Below, piece by piece: positions 1 to 10,445 of a stretch of DNA of 64,000 bases. The number at the start of each line of letters is the position of its first letter. The first letter of the stretch is position 1. The DNA is from Ancylobacter polymorphus (GTDB lineage Bacteria > Pseudomonadota > Alphaproteobacteria > Rhizobiales > Xanthobacteraceae). The stretch covers positions 1,677,501 through 1,741,500 of the forward strand of contig NZ_CP083239.1 of NCBI RefSeq assembly GCF_022836935.1, in the 5' to 3' direction. The notes under the pieces are model-generated. The model had not been told where the DNA came from, ran no database searches, and worked only from the letters and a program-made list of their open reading frames with translations. A program made the translations under genes and the position numbers.

Positions 1-810
1 GTGAATGTGGTCATCGCCGCTGTGCTGTTGCTCTTCCTCGGCGGCAATGTCGGGGTGGAGCATATCGAGAGCATCGAAAACCCGCAGGTGAGCCTGCTCG
101 CCAAGCTCGCAGCCGCCAACATCTTTCTCGTGGTGTTCAATCTCATTCCCGCCTTTCCCATGGATGGCGGGCGGGTGCTGCGCGCGCTGCTGGCGATGAA
201 GATGAGCCATGCGCAGGCGACGCAGACGGCGGCCTCCATCGGGCAGGGCCTTGCCATCGGCCTCGGCGTGCTCGGCATTTTCGGCAACCCGATGCTGATC
301 ATCATCGCCGTCTTCGTCTTCCTTGCCGCGTCCGGCGAGGCCGGGCAGGTGCAGATGAAGCAGGTGGCGCAGGGGCTGCTGGTGGAAGATGCGATGATCA
401 CCCAGTTCGAGACGCTGGGCCCGACGGCGAGCGTCGGCGATGCGGCGGAAGCGTTGATCCGCACCACCCAGAAGGAGTTTCCCATTGTCGACGGCGCAGT
501 GCATCTGCGCGGCGTGCTCACCCGCGACGCCATGATTCGCGCGCTGCAGGCGCAGGGGCCCGGCGCTTCGGTGCTGGAAGCGATGGCGGAGGTGCCGACG
601 GTCGGCACCCGCACCCCGCTGGACCGTGCGCTGGCGCTCATCACCCAGCGCGGCGCTCCGGTCGTCGGCGTGGTGGATGCCGGCGGCAGGCTGGTCGGCC
701 TGCTCTCGCCGGAGAATGTCGGTGAGATGATGATGCTGCGCGCCGCCCAGCCGGACGCCCGCTTCGGTCCGTGGGCAAAGCGCAGCCCGCCCGCGCGGCC
801 GGTTGCCTGA
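1..810 (+). CDS. Site-2 protease (peptidase M50) family protein with CBS domains, 5'-truncated
   Basis: This is the C-terminal part of a membrane zinc metalloprotease of the M50 family. The second zinc-ligand motif is visible at residues 47-57 of this fragment (N-L-I-P-A-F-P-M-D-G-G). The HExxH helix that must precede it is absent, so the gene starts before the window and the GTG at position 1 is probably internal. Two hydrophobic segments flank the motif. From about residue 120 to 245 there are two CBS repeats (VEDAMITQFETL... and VLEAMAEVPTVGTR...), which usually bind adenosyl ligands and regulate the protease. The substrate cannot be told from the sequence. The family call is firm. Confidence 0.85.
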   Translation: MNVVIAAVLLLFLGGNVGVEHIESIENPQVSLLAKLAAANIFLVVFNLIPAFPMDGGRVLRALLAMKMSHAQATQTAASIGQGLAIGLGVLGIFGNPMLIIIAVFVFLAASGEAGQVQMKQVAQGLLVEDAMITQFETLGPTASVGDAAEALIRTTQKEFPIVDGAVHLRGVLTRDAMIRALQAQGPGASVLEAMAEVPTVGTRTPLDRALALITQRGAPVVGVVDAGGRLVGLLSPENVGEMMMLRAAQPDARFGPWAKRSPPARPVA

Positions 811-825
811 CGGCAGCCGGTCCGC

Positions 826-1537
<712 letters not shown>

Positions 1538-1579
1538 TCGCTTTTTCGCCCGCGAGAGTGTGCCGCCCCGCTTCCGTCG

Positions 1580-1607
1580 TTGATCTTGCGGGCTTTGTGA
1601 GTATAGT
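1580..1607 (+). promoter_or_regulatory. Candidate promoter of typA
   Basis: A TTGATC element at 1580-1585 is followed after 16 bases by TATAGT at 1602-1607, a 5/6 match to the sigma-70 -10 consensus. Transcription would begin near 1613, just before the leader hairpin. This is a motif match by eye only. Confidence 0.5.
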
Positions 1608-1623
1608 GCGCCGCAAAATTCAC

Positions 1624-1653
1624 GCGGGTCCGAAGACTTCGGGCCCGCTTTTT
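1624..1653 (+). terminator. Hairpin plus T-run just upstream of the typA start codon
   Basis: The arms 1624-1634 and 1638-1648 form an 11-bp GC-rich stem with one G-U pair and the loop GAC, followed by TTTTT (1649-1653). The structure has the form of an intrinsic terminator but ends only 11 bases before the typA ATG and lies downstream of the promoter-like site at 1580-1607. It may terminate the upstream gene or act as an attenuator or other leader element for typA. Confidence 0.6.
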
Positions 1654-1664
1654 GGTGTTTTCAT

Positions 1665-3494
<1,830 letters not shown>

Positions 3495-3515
3495 CGCCGG
3501 CCTTGGCAACCGATC

Positions 3516-3551
3516 AAGGGCCTGTCCGCTTGCGCGGGCAGGCCCTTTTTA
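3516..3551 (+). terminator. Intrinsic terminator after typA
   Basis: The arms 3516-3529 and 3534-3547 pair over 14 bp with one G-U, the loop is TTGC, and the run of T extends to 3550. It sits 21 bases after the typA stop, so typA is probably the last gene of its transcript. Confidence 0.85.
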
Positions 3552-3654
3552 TTGGCGTGGAAGCGTGACCCTGGCGCCACGGTGCGGTGGAACGATCGCC
3601 CCGACGCTGCGGAAAGCCCTTGATCCCGCGGGGCGCATTTGCTCCCATCAGTCC

Positions 3655-4164
3655 ATGAGCACGCTTCTCGTCGAGACACGCCGGGCGCGCCTGGCCGATG
3701 CAGGCGACATTGCCGATATCCATGATGCGGCATGGCGGGTGGCCTATCGCGGCCTCATCCCCGGCGCCGAGCTGGAGAAGATGATCCAGCGCCGGGGACC
3801 CGCCTGGTGGTACACCGCGCTGAAGCGCGGCTCGCGCGTCATTGTCCTGACCTTCGGGGATGCGGTGGCCGGCTATGCCAATGTCGGACGCAACCGCGCG
3901 CGCGGGCTGCCCTTCGAGGGCGAGATCTACGAGCTTTATCTGCGCCCGGAATATCAGGGGCTCGGCTTCGGCCGCCGCCTGTTCGAGGATGCGCGCAAGG
4001 AACTCGTCAGTGCCGGCTTTGACGGTCTGGCGGTGTGGGCGCTGGCGGCCAATGAGCCGGCCGTAGGCTTCTACCGCGCTATGGGCGGGATGGGCGTCGC
4101 GCGTTCGACCGAGAGCTTCGGCGGCCGCGCGCTGGAGAAGCTGGCCTTCGGCTGGAACGCCTGA
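3655..4164 (+). CDS. GNAT family N-acetyltransferase
   Basis: This 169-residue protein has the GNAT fold. Strand beta4 (EIYELYLRPEY) leads into the acetyl-CoA pyrophosphate-binding motif A, QGLGFG, at residues 101-106. The C-terminal part (NEPAVGFYRAMGG) is the usual motif B. The protein would acetylate an amine, but the substrate is unknown. The start at 3655 gives a compact domain beginning MSTLLVETRRARLAD; a longer frame from 3565 adds an unstructured leader. The gene stands alone between a terminator and a tandem palindromic repeat. Confidence 0.85.
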   Translation: MSTLLVETRRARLADAGDIADIHDAAWRVAYRGLIPGAELEKMIQRRGPAWWYTALKRGSRVIVLTFGDAVAGYANVGRNRARGLPFEGEIYELYLRPEYQGLGFGRRLFEDARKELVSAGFDGLAVWALAANEPAVGFYRAMGGMGVARSTESFGGRALEKLAFGWNA

Positions 4165-4172
4165 CGCCTCCT

Positions 4173-4282
4173 AGAGCACGTTCCGATCTGATTGCAGCGC
4201 AATCAGATCGGTAAAACGTTCTCTATGCATAATTTGGAGCCTGATCCGATCAGGTTGCTTCAACCTGATCGGATCAGGCTCC
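4173..4282. repeat. Tandem pair of related palindromic repeat elements
   Basis: Two hairpins lie side by side between convergent genes. The first has arms 4173-4194 and 4200-4224, imperfect because of a TAA insertion and one mismatch. The second has perfect 22-bp arms 4236-4257 and 4261-4282 around a 3-base loop. The left arms of the two are clearly homologous (both contain TCCGATC and end in TTG), so this is a dimer of one repeat family. It may serve as a two-way terminator. Confidence 0.85.
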
Positions 4283-4301
4283 AGCGGCCTTGCAACGTTG
4301 A

Positions 4302-4637
4302 TCAATCGGAAGCGTCGGCGAAGCGCGCCAGCCGGGCCGCGATTTCCTGCCCGTCGCCGATGAGCCGGAAACTCTTGGTCCGCCCGGTCACGCCCGCCAC
4401 CAGTTCCACCCGCGACGGCGCGAGACCGGTCGCCTTGGCCAGCAGTTTCGCCAGCGCGGCATTGGCCTTGCCGTCCTCGGCGGCGACGCTGACACGCGCT
4501 TTCAGCGCGCGCCGCCCGTCGCCGAGCTCGACGATGCCGTCAATCGCGTCGCGCCCGCCGCGCGGAGTGGCGCGCACCGTCACCGTCACCCCTTCGGCCG
4601 TCAGCGTCCAGGGCGGCGCCGGAAGGGGCGCGCTCAC
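4302..4637 (-). CDS. yggU: DUF167 family protein (YggU)
   Basis: This 111-residue basic protein matches the small DUF167/YggU family. It has the conserved VRATPRGGRDAIDG segment, LKARVSVAAEDGKANAAL helix and TGRTKSFRL strand in order. The family's function is unknown. The start is GTG and overlaps the yggT stop by four bases (GTGA at 4637-4634), so the two are translationally coupled. The yggT-yggU order is widespread in proteobacteria. Confidence 0.92.
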   Translation of the reverse strand: MSAPLPAPPWTLTAEGVTVTVRATPRGGRDAIDGIVELGDGRRALKARVSVAAEDGKANAALAKLLAKATGLAPSRVELVAGVTGRTKSFRLIGDGQEIAARLARFADASD

Positions 4638-4918
4638 GAGCCGGCGACGAGTTCGAACACCAGGTTGCGGATGAAATAGAGCAGGATGATCAGGATCACC
4701 GGCGAGACGTCGATGCCGCCGAGATTGGGCAGCACACGCCGTAGCGGTGCCAGCACCGGCTCGGTCACCCGCCAGAGGAATTCGCCGATGCTGCGGACGA
4801 TGGGGTTGTGCGCGTTGACCACGTTGAACACCACCAGCCAGGACAGGATGGCCGAGGCGATGAGGATCCAGACATAAAGCGTGATCAGCGTGTCGAACAG
4901 CCAGAGAATCGAATACAT
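4634..4918 (-). CDS. yggT: YggT family membrane protein
   Basis: This 94-residue protein has two hydrophobic helices (about residues 5-28 and 68-90) separated by the conserved EFLWRVTEPVLAPLRRVLPN segment. That is the standard YggT signature. The start at 4918 gives MYSILWLFDTL; a longer frame from 5116 adds only low-complexity Arg/Pro sequence. YggT proteins have been linked to osmotic or division functions, but the role is not settled. It is the first gene of the yggT-yggU pair. Confidence 0.9.
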   Translation of the reverse strand: MYSILWLFDTLITLYVWILIASAILSWLVVFNVVNAHNPIVRSIGEFLWRVTEPVLAPLRRVLPNLGGIDVSPVILIILLYFIRNLVFELVAGS

Positions 4919-5109
4919 CGGCAGCCTCGGAGCAGGGGCGGGAGCACGGCGCGGACGTGTCTCGTCACGCGGGAGAGTGGGTCTGCGACCCGGTTTTCCA
5001 CCGGACCGGACCCGACCCCCGAAGCGCCGTCCGCCACGATGCTTAATGCTGCCGCCGCATTGCGGCAACCCTGATTCACAGCCCCGCGCATCAACCGTGC
5101 CGAGCCGCC

Positions 5110-5139
5110 TTGACACAGCCCCGGCGGCGAACGTACAAG
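5110..5139 (+). promoter_or_regulatory. Promoter of tRNA-Ala
   Basis: A perfect TTGACA at 5110-5115 is followed after 18 bases by TACAAG at 5134-5139 (4/6 to TATAAT). The mature tRNA begins 17 bases after the -10, which fits a tRNA promoter with a short leader. Confidence 0.65.
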
Positions 5140-5155
5140 GCGCGGCCTGAGGCTT

Positions 5156-5231
5156 GGGGCCGTAGCTCAGTTGGGAGAGCGCTGCAATCGCACTGCAGAG
5201 GTCAGGGGTTCAAATCCCCTCGGCTCCACCA
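5156..5231 (+). tRNA. tRNA-Ala (anticodon CGC)
   Basis: The cloverleaf is complete. The acceptor arms are 5156-5162 and 5221-5227 with one G-U pair. The D-stem is GCTC/GAGC, the anticodon stem is CTGCA/TGCAG around loop ATCGCAC, and the T-arm is AGGGG-TTCAAAT-CCCCT. The 3' CCA is encoded at 5229-5231. The loop places CGC at positions 34-36, reading the GCG codon, which fits this GC-rich genome. The acceptor G-U pair seen here is near the end of the stem and not the G3-U70 identity element position by my count, which I could not verify without alignment. Confidence 0.93.
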
Positions 5232-5426
5232 AGTCTCCGGGCATTCCTGTCGTCGTCTGGCGCTTTACGACACCACCTTAAGCAAGTGCCCGGCGCTGAG
5301 ATTTCAGCCTTCGGACGGCGGCGGACGGCTGCCCCGCGCTTCAAGGAGCGGGAGGGGGCGAGACAGGTGCGCCACGCCATGAAGAAAGAGCGTTCCTGGC
5401 GCGGACGCCTCATTCCGCCCGCGCCT

Positions 5427-7694
5427 TCACGCCTGTCTGGCCAAGCGCCGCTGCCGGCGACGCGCCCGCCGGCGCCGGTTCCAGGCGCGCAACCTCGCCA
5501 GCCGTGATTCCCCCAGGATGATTCCCAGGACGTAGTTGCGCATGTCCTTGAGAGGGCGCGGACGCGGCAGGTCAATGGGGGGCGGGGGATGCGGGACGCC
5601 GCGCGTGCGGTCCATCTCCTTCAGGTGCCTGTCGGCCAGATCGAGGTCGCCGCCCAGACTCCGCACGGCGTGGCGCCAATGATCGATCGGCAGCTTCATC
5701 GGATTGCGGTGGAGCAGTTCCGCCTTGATGAAGGGCATGCCTTTCAGCAGCAGCCGCTCCCAGAGCAGGTGGGAGATATTCCCGGTCGGCCAGTCCTCAG
5801 TCGCGCAATTCGGAAATATCGTCTGCAGACCGAACACAATAGTCCGGCGAAAGGTCGCGTTCCTGTCGATCAGCCCCGCGAACTGAAGTTCGCAGCTGTC
5901 GATCACCTCCTGCTTGCTCATCGCCGCAGGCATGCCCGCCCAGAAGCTACGGATTCGCCAATCGTTCAGCGCGTCCCCCCGCATCTGGAAAAAATAGCTC
6001 TGGGCATGGGGAAGCGGAGACATGCTCTCGGTCAGGGCGATCAACTCAGACCGATCCCGGCTCATCTGGCCCATGAGATCGTCAAAGCCGGCCTTGTTGA
6101 CGAGAACGACGCTGTCATTGGCAAAGATGATGCGTTCGGCGTTCCAGATGTCCGGCAGCGCGCCAAGTTGCGCCGCCCACAGGCCGAAATCATAACTGTC
6201 ATTCATCCGGTAGGCGATGGACCGGGCGTCCTCCAGCCCGGCGACGACAAGCTGCTCAATCGGTGAGTGCACGGCCAGGCAGACATGCGTGTCGACGCCA
6301 TTGCGCGCGAGGGCTCGGCAGAGCGCCAGCAGGGCGGGACTGGGCAAGCCATCGGGTGCGTAGCCGCAGAGCAGCGCCACGGCGCGGCCGCTCAAGCTGG
6401 CCGTCGGGGCACGCACGAAGTGGGGCCTCACCTCTGATGCCGGAGGAGGCGTTTCCGCTCGCTCCAACTCGTCCAGAAGCGCCTCGGCGAGCGAGAGAAA
6501 ATGGGCCGGCTCCTGCGCGAACTGGGCAAGTATGGCGATTTCGCGCCGCATGATGGCGATGGCGGAGCGAACCACACCGGCGAGCAGGCGTGGATTGCCA
6601 CCCAGCATCGAGGCGGTGCGCGCATAGAACAGGAGGCCGCATCCCAGCCAGGAGGGAAACTCGTCGTTGCCCGGCTCTGCCGCCGCTAGGAAACGCTGCT
6701 CTATCGCTTCGGGCGCGAGAAAATCGACGCCATAGCTGGACCGGGCCAGAGGTACCCATCGGTCCAGGGCGGCCGACGCGCGCTCAAGCTCGCCGCGATT
6801 CACGGCGTCCTTGACCAGGCGGTAAAGGGCGCCGTTCGCGACATGGGGATTCGAATGGCGGCTGAGGGCCTCAAGATAGTCGTAATAGGCCTCCCACTGG
6901 GTGAAGCCGAACGAAATCTCGGGCAGCGGAGCATGGGAGGCCCAGGCAAAAAGGCGCGTCCCGCTGTTCGCGACCTGAACGTGCTCGAAGCCCTGATTGT
7001 GCAGCAGGGTGCGCAAGGCCTGTTCGCGGGTCACGAAATAGTGGAACCCGGGCGAGAGGATGGCGATCACTTCCGGATAGGACCCTCCCGGGAGCACGGC
7101 GTCCGCGCAGGGTGTGGTCAAGATCAGGATCCCCTCGTCGCTCAGCGCTTGGGATATCTCGGCGATAAAGGCGGCCGGGTCGGGCACATGCTCCAGCACC
7201 TCGCTGGAATAGACGACGTCGAATGTCTGGCCGGCAATCTCGGGCGTGTCGGCGTAGTAGGAATGGTAGATCGTGGTGCCGAGCGTAGCGCGGCCGACTT
7301 TGCCATAAAGGCTCGTTTCCAGGCCAACCGCGCGGCCATGGCCGGATTGTTCCCAGAAATGCCCGACAAAACCGAAGCCGCAGCCGATATCCAGCAGCCG
7401 GCCGGTCTTCCCGGTGGCAACGGCCAGCAGAGGTTCCAGCATGGCGGTTATCCCGGCGCCGGACTGGACATAGTTCAACCAGTAATTTTCTTCAAAGCCT
7501 GGAAAATCATAGCCGATCACGGGGTTTTCCGAAGTGTAGTAGAGCGTGTGGCAATGAATGCACTCGGACATCTCCAGTGGCGCGCGGAGGTAGCGAGTAC
7601 CCTCGACGCACAGGCGCGGGGTCGCACCGCGCTGTTTGCACATCGGACAGACGCTCGGAAGCTCCCGCTGATCGTCGGAGAAACGTAAATCCAT
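5427..7694 (-). CDS. Fusion: zinc-binding SAM methyltransferase plus rhamnan-synthesis-F-like domain
   Basis: This 755-residue protein has three parts. Residues 16-48 carry CPMC and CIHC pairs, a likely zinc ribbon. Residues about 95-215 are a class I SAM methyltransferase with the motif LLDIGCGFGFVG (near 100-110) and SSEVLEHVPDP. After a helical linker, residues about 425-690 resemble the RgpF/rhamnan synthesis F family, which acts in cell-surface polysaccharide assembly. The Arg-rich tail (RRRRARRRQRR) could bind membrane or nucleic acid. It probably modifies or assembles a surface glycan, which is inferred. There are no glycan genes beside it; ugd is 6 kb away. It is transcribed alone, opposite to the tRNA. 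Confidence 0.8.
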   Translation of the reverse strand: MDLRFSDDQRELPSVCPMCKQRGATPRLCVEGTRYLRAPLEMSECIHCHTLYYTSENPVIGYDFPGFEENYWLNYVQSGAGITAMLEPLLAVATGKTGRLLDIGCGFGFVGHFWEQSGHGRAVGLETSLYGKVGRATLGTTIYHSYYADTPEIAGQTFDVVYSSEVLEHVPDPAAFIAEISQALSDEGILILTTPCADAVLPGGSYPEVIAILSPGFHYFVTREQALRTLLHNQGFEHVQVANSGTRLFAWASHAPLPEISFGFTQWEAYYDYLEALSRHSNPHVANGALYRLVKDAVNRGELERASAALDRWVPLARSSYGVDFLAPEAIEQRFLAAAEPGNDEFPSWLGCGLLFYARTASMLGGNPRLLAGVVRSAIAIMRREIAILAQFAQEPAHFLSLAEALLDELERAETPPPASEVRPHFVRAPTASLSGRAVALLCGYAPDGLPSPALLALCRALARNGVDTHVCLAVHSPIEQLVVAGLEDARSIAYRMNDSYDFGLWAAQLGALPDIWNAERIIFANDSVVLVNKAGFDDLMGQMSRDRSELIALTESMSPLPHAQSYFFQMRGDALNDWRIRSFWAGMPAAMSKQEVIDSCELQFAGLIDRNATFRRTIVFGLQTIFPNCATEDWPTGNISHLLWERLLLKGMPFIKAELLHRNPMKLPIDHWRHAVRSLGGDLDLADRHLKEMDRTRGVPHPPPPIDLPRPRPLKDMRNYVLGIILGESRLARLRAWNRRRRARRRQRRLARQA

Positions 7695-7977
7695 ACCAAC
7701 TCATGCCTTTTCCCGGTGATCCGGCTTCTTCACAGCTCGCTTGCCGCCACGCCTCCCAGCACTGCGTCCGAGGGCGCACGAGTCGAACGTCCATCGGTAT
7801 CAAAATATGGTTCGATTCACTCGCTGTCCGTTCATCCCAGCCGGGCGGGCAGCAGGCTTTTCGTGTGCACGGATAACGGAGCTGTGACGCAGGGCGGCAA
7901 ACTGCTTTCTCTTGCGTCACATTGCGGGCGTAAAGCCCGGCAAGATCAGGGAAGTTTCTCCACGAAGGCTCCCCTGA

Positions 7978-9249
7978 ATGGTATCGGCTCTGCGCGAAGG
8001 CGTGTCCGGGCTCGACGTGACCATGCGCCTCACGCTTGCCGTGCTGGCGCTGGCCTCGGGCGTCTACACCTATCTCGGCGTGCGCGAACTGCTTGACGGC
8101 CCGCCCGTCATGACCGTGTTCGCCGCGATCATCTATTCGAGCGCGGTTTCTGTCGCCATCTACGCCTTCTGGTCGTTCCTGCTGCGCTTCCTGCCGCATG
8201 TGCGCGATGTGGCGAGCCGGCTGTGGCTGACGGCGGCGATGCTGCTCGGCTCGCTGATGATCATCGCCATGTCGTCCTGGCTGAACGCGGCGGCGCTCGC
8301 CGGAGCGGCGGCGATCGAGCAGCACCTCGCGGTGACGGTGCAGAACTACACGCGCGACCTCGACACGGCGCATAACCGGGCGCTCGGGGCGCAGAGCCTG
8401 CTGCCCGACATACAATTGGCGTCGACCCGCTTCGCCCGGCTGGCGGAGGCCGAGCGTGGCGGCGCGCTGACCGGCACGGGCGGCTCCGGCACGGTGGTGC
8501 AGCTGCTGAGCCAGATGTCGAGCCAGCTCGACGATCTCGCGCGCGAAGTGGCGGCGAGCGGGGAGCGGGCCAAGGCGTTCTATGCCGAGGGCAGCGCGCA
8601 GATCGCCCGCATGCGCGAATTCGTTTCCGGCCAGGGCGACATCAAGGCCCGCTCGGATGCCTTTGGCGCCGAGGCGCTGGCGCTGATCGGCACCATTGCC
8701 GCACTGGAACAGACCTCGATGGCGCCGGCGGTGCGACGGGCGGCGGACGATCTCGTCACCGGCTTCATCGCCCCGGCCGCCGATGGCCGTACCGCCGATC
8801 TCGCCGGGCGGCAGAGCACTGTCGTCGGCAGCGTCGAGAAGGCGGTGCAGGCGCAGGCGAGCGCGCTCTCGCAGGCGGCGGACAAGATCATCGGCACCGG
8901 CACGGTCGAGCCGGCGCGCTTCCAACCGCTCTCCACCGCCGAGGCGGTGGTGCGTTATGCCAGCGATTTTCTGCCAAGCTGGGCCGGGGCGATTTCCATC
9001 GACCTGCTGCCGGCGGTGCTGGTGCTGATCCTGTGCGTCGTCCACGCCGCGATTCGTCGCGAGGAGCAGCCGGCCGAGGCGGAGACGATGTCGGCCGCGC
9101 AGCTCATCGCCGCGTTGCGGCTGGCCCGTCAGGTGGGCGAGGAGCGGCCATCAGCCGAGGAGGCTGAGAGTTTCGAGGCGGTCATGGCCGAGATGTCGCC
9201 CGCCGCCACGGTGACCCCTCTACCTGCTGGCCGGGCCAAGAAAGACTGA
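7978..9249 (+). CDS. Membrane protein of unknown function with large periplasmic or cytoplasmic helical domain
   Basis: The 423-residue protein has three N-terminal membrane helices (about residues 17-36, 45-70 and 82-103). A 230-residue Ala/Gln-rich helical region follows, then a fourth membrane helix (about 340-358) and a soluble tail. The layout resembles a chemoreceptor-like or tethering protein, but there is no HAMP, kinase or methyl-accepting domain. I do not recognise the family. The next gene, a ClpP-like protease, begins 3 bases after the stop, so the two are almost certainly one operon. A role in sensing or substrate delivery for that protease is an inference. Confidence 0.75.
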   Translation: MVSALREGVSGLDVTMRLTLAVLALASGVYTYLGVRELLDGPPVMTVFAAIIYSSAVSVAIYAFWSFLLRFLPHVRDVASRLWLTAAMLLGSLMIIAMSSWLNAAALAGAAAIEQHLAVTVQNYTRDLDTAHNRALGAQSLLPDIQLASTRFARLAEAERGGALTGTGGSGTVVQLLSQMSSQLDDLAREVAASGERAKAFYAEGSAQIARMREFVSGQGDIKARSDAFGAEALALIGTIAALEQTSMAPAVRRAADDLVTGFIAPAADGRTADLAGRQSTVVGSVEKAVQAQASALSQAADKIIGTGTVEPARFQPLSTAEAVVRYASDFLPSWAGAISIDLLPAVLVLILCVVHAAIRREEQPAEAETMSAAQLIAALRLARQVGEERPSAEEAESFEAVMAEMSPAATVTPLPAGRAKKD

Positions 9250-9252
9250 GCC

Positions 9253-10068
9253 GTGGACGCCGCCGCCCCGCCATCCTCTCCCCATCCGCCGGCCCGATGG
9301 CGCCGTGCTCTCGGCGACCGGCCGGACGAGACGCTGCTGAGGGCGATCTTCCGCGGCCTGGTCGTGCTCTCGGTGGTCGCGGTGGCGTGGGACATCTATG
9401 AGCGCGAGCAGGCGCCGCCCGTCCTCCCGGGCGCGAACCCCGCAGCCCCGGCCGAGGCGCCGGCGGTGCCTTATCTCCCCTCCGCCCGTCCGGACCGGGC
9501 GGCGCCGGAGAAGGACCGCCCCGGCCGCGCGCCCGATTCCGCGCTGCGCCAGCCGATGAGCCTCGAATTGCTGGCCGATGGCCGGCTGGAAGCGCGTGGC
9601 ACCATCACCCCCGGCACCGCCGAGCGGTTGACGGCCGAACTCGACAAGCGCGGCTCCTATGTGAAGACGGTGGTGCTGAACTCTCCCGGCGGCGCGGTGG
9701 CGGACGCGCTGGCCATGGGGCGGATGATCCGCGCGCGCGGGCTCGATACCCGTGTCGAGGGAAAGGGCCTGTGCGCCTCGTCCTGCCCGCTCATCTTCGC
9801 GGCGGGGGTGGCGCGAACGGCCGAGCCTGGCGCGGCGATCGGCGTGCATCAGGTTTTCGCGGCGCAGCCGCCGGGAACGCCCCGGCTCGATGGCGCTGAG
9901 GGCATGGCGCAGGCGCAGCGTGTTTCCGCCGAGGCGCAGCGCCATCTCGTCGATATGGGCGTCGATCCGCGGGTCTGGATCAATGCCATGGAGACCCCGC
10001 CACAGGAGATGTTCTATTTCACCGCGCCGGAACTGCGGGAGCTGAAGCTGGTGACATCACCGTCCTGA
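9253..10068 (+). CDS. Membrane-anchored ClpP/crotonase-fold serine protease-like protein (COG3904 type)
   Basis: The 271-residue protein starts at GTG, has one membrane helix at residues 31-46, a Pro/Ala linker and a ClpP-fold domain from about 100. It keeps SPGGAVADA (144-152), a candidate nucleophile Ser176 in CASSC, and a candidate catalytic His199 in GVHQVF. These line up with the ClpP serine and histidine motifs. The paired cysteines 174 and 178 flank the serine and suit an oxidising periplasm. COG3904 proteins are predicted periplasmic proteins of unknown substrate. It is coupled to the upstream membrane protein. Confidence 0.82.
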   Translation: MDAAAPPSSPHPPARWRRALGDRPDETLLRAIFRGLVVLSVVAVAWDIYEREQAPPVLPGANPAAPAEAPAVPYLPSARPDRAAPEKDRPGRAPDSALRQPMSLELLADGRLEARGTITPGTAERLTAELDKRGSYVKTVVLNSPGGAVADALAMGRMIRARGLDTRVEGKGLCASSCPLIFAAGVARTAEPGAAIGVHQVFAAQPPGTPRLDGAEGMAQAQRVSAEAQRHLVDMGVDPRVWINAMETPPQEMFYFTAPELRELKLVTSPS

Positions 10069-10214
10069 CGGCAAGAGGTCGCAGCCGGGCGAAAAAATCC
10101 GCCCCGACGCGGTCATTTTTGCAATTCATCAATGGCTTGCCCGCATGGATGCGCGTCATCCAGAAGCGGGCCGGCGCGCCTATATACAGCGCCTCACTGA
10201 ACGGACGTGCCGCC

Positions 10215-10331
10215 ATGAGCGCTCTCGGCTTTCTCCCCATTCCCTTCGCCTCGGCCCTTTTCCTCGTGGGCTTCGCCGTCTCCATGATGATCGCCTTCAA
10301 CGTGCTGGGCGAGCGCGGCGGCAAGTCGTGA
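10215..10331 (+). CDS. Small hydrophobic membrane peptide, 38 residues
   Basis: An ATG at 10215 opens a 38-residue frame that is almost entirely one membrane helix (FASALFLVGFAVSMMIAF) followed by the charged tail GERGGKS. An upstream ATG/TTG in the same frame (from 10119) would add a basic leader but is less plausible. There is no strong Shine-Dalgarno. The single helix with a charged C-terminus is typical of real bacterial micropeptides. The function is unknown. Confidence 0.45.
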   Translation: MSALGFLPIPFASALFLVGFAVSMMIAFNVLGERGGKS

Positions 10332-10397
10332 CGGGCTCGCGCCCTACCGGCCCAGCCCGACCACGCGGGAATGGGTGAACTGTCACCCGCTCCGCTC

Positions 10398-10403
10398 TAT
10401 AAT
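10398..10403 (+). promoter_or_regulatory. Perfect -10 element upstream of lemA
   Basis: A perfect TATAAT lies 42 bases before the lemA ATG in an otherwise GC-rich region. No convincing -35 lies 16-18 bases upstream, so the promoter is tentative. Confidence 0.35.
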
Positions 10404-10445
10404 CGGTGAGCCGCTGCGGCGGCTGCGCTGGTGAAAGGGCCCGTC

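Noticed and set aside
5110..5382. A 90-residue frame across the tRNA gene
   Set aside because: It overlaps a well-formed tRNA and its promoter. The reading is a chance frame through structured RNA.
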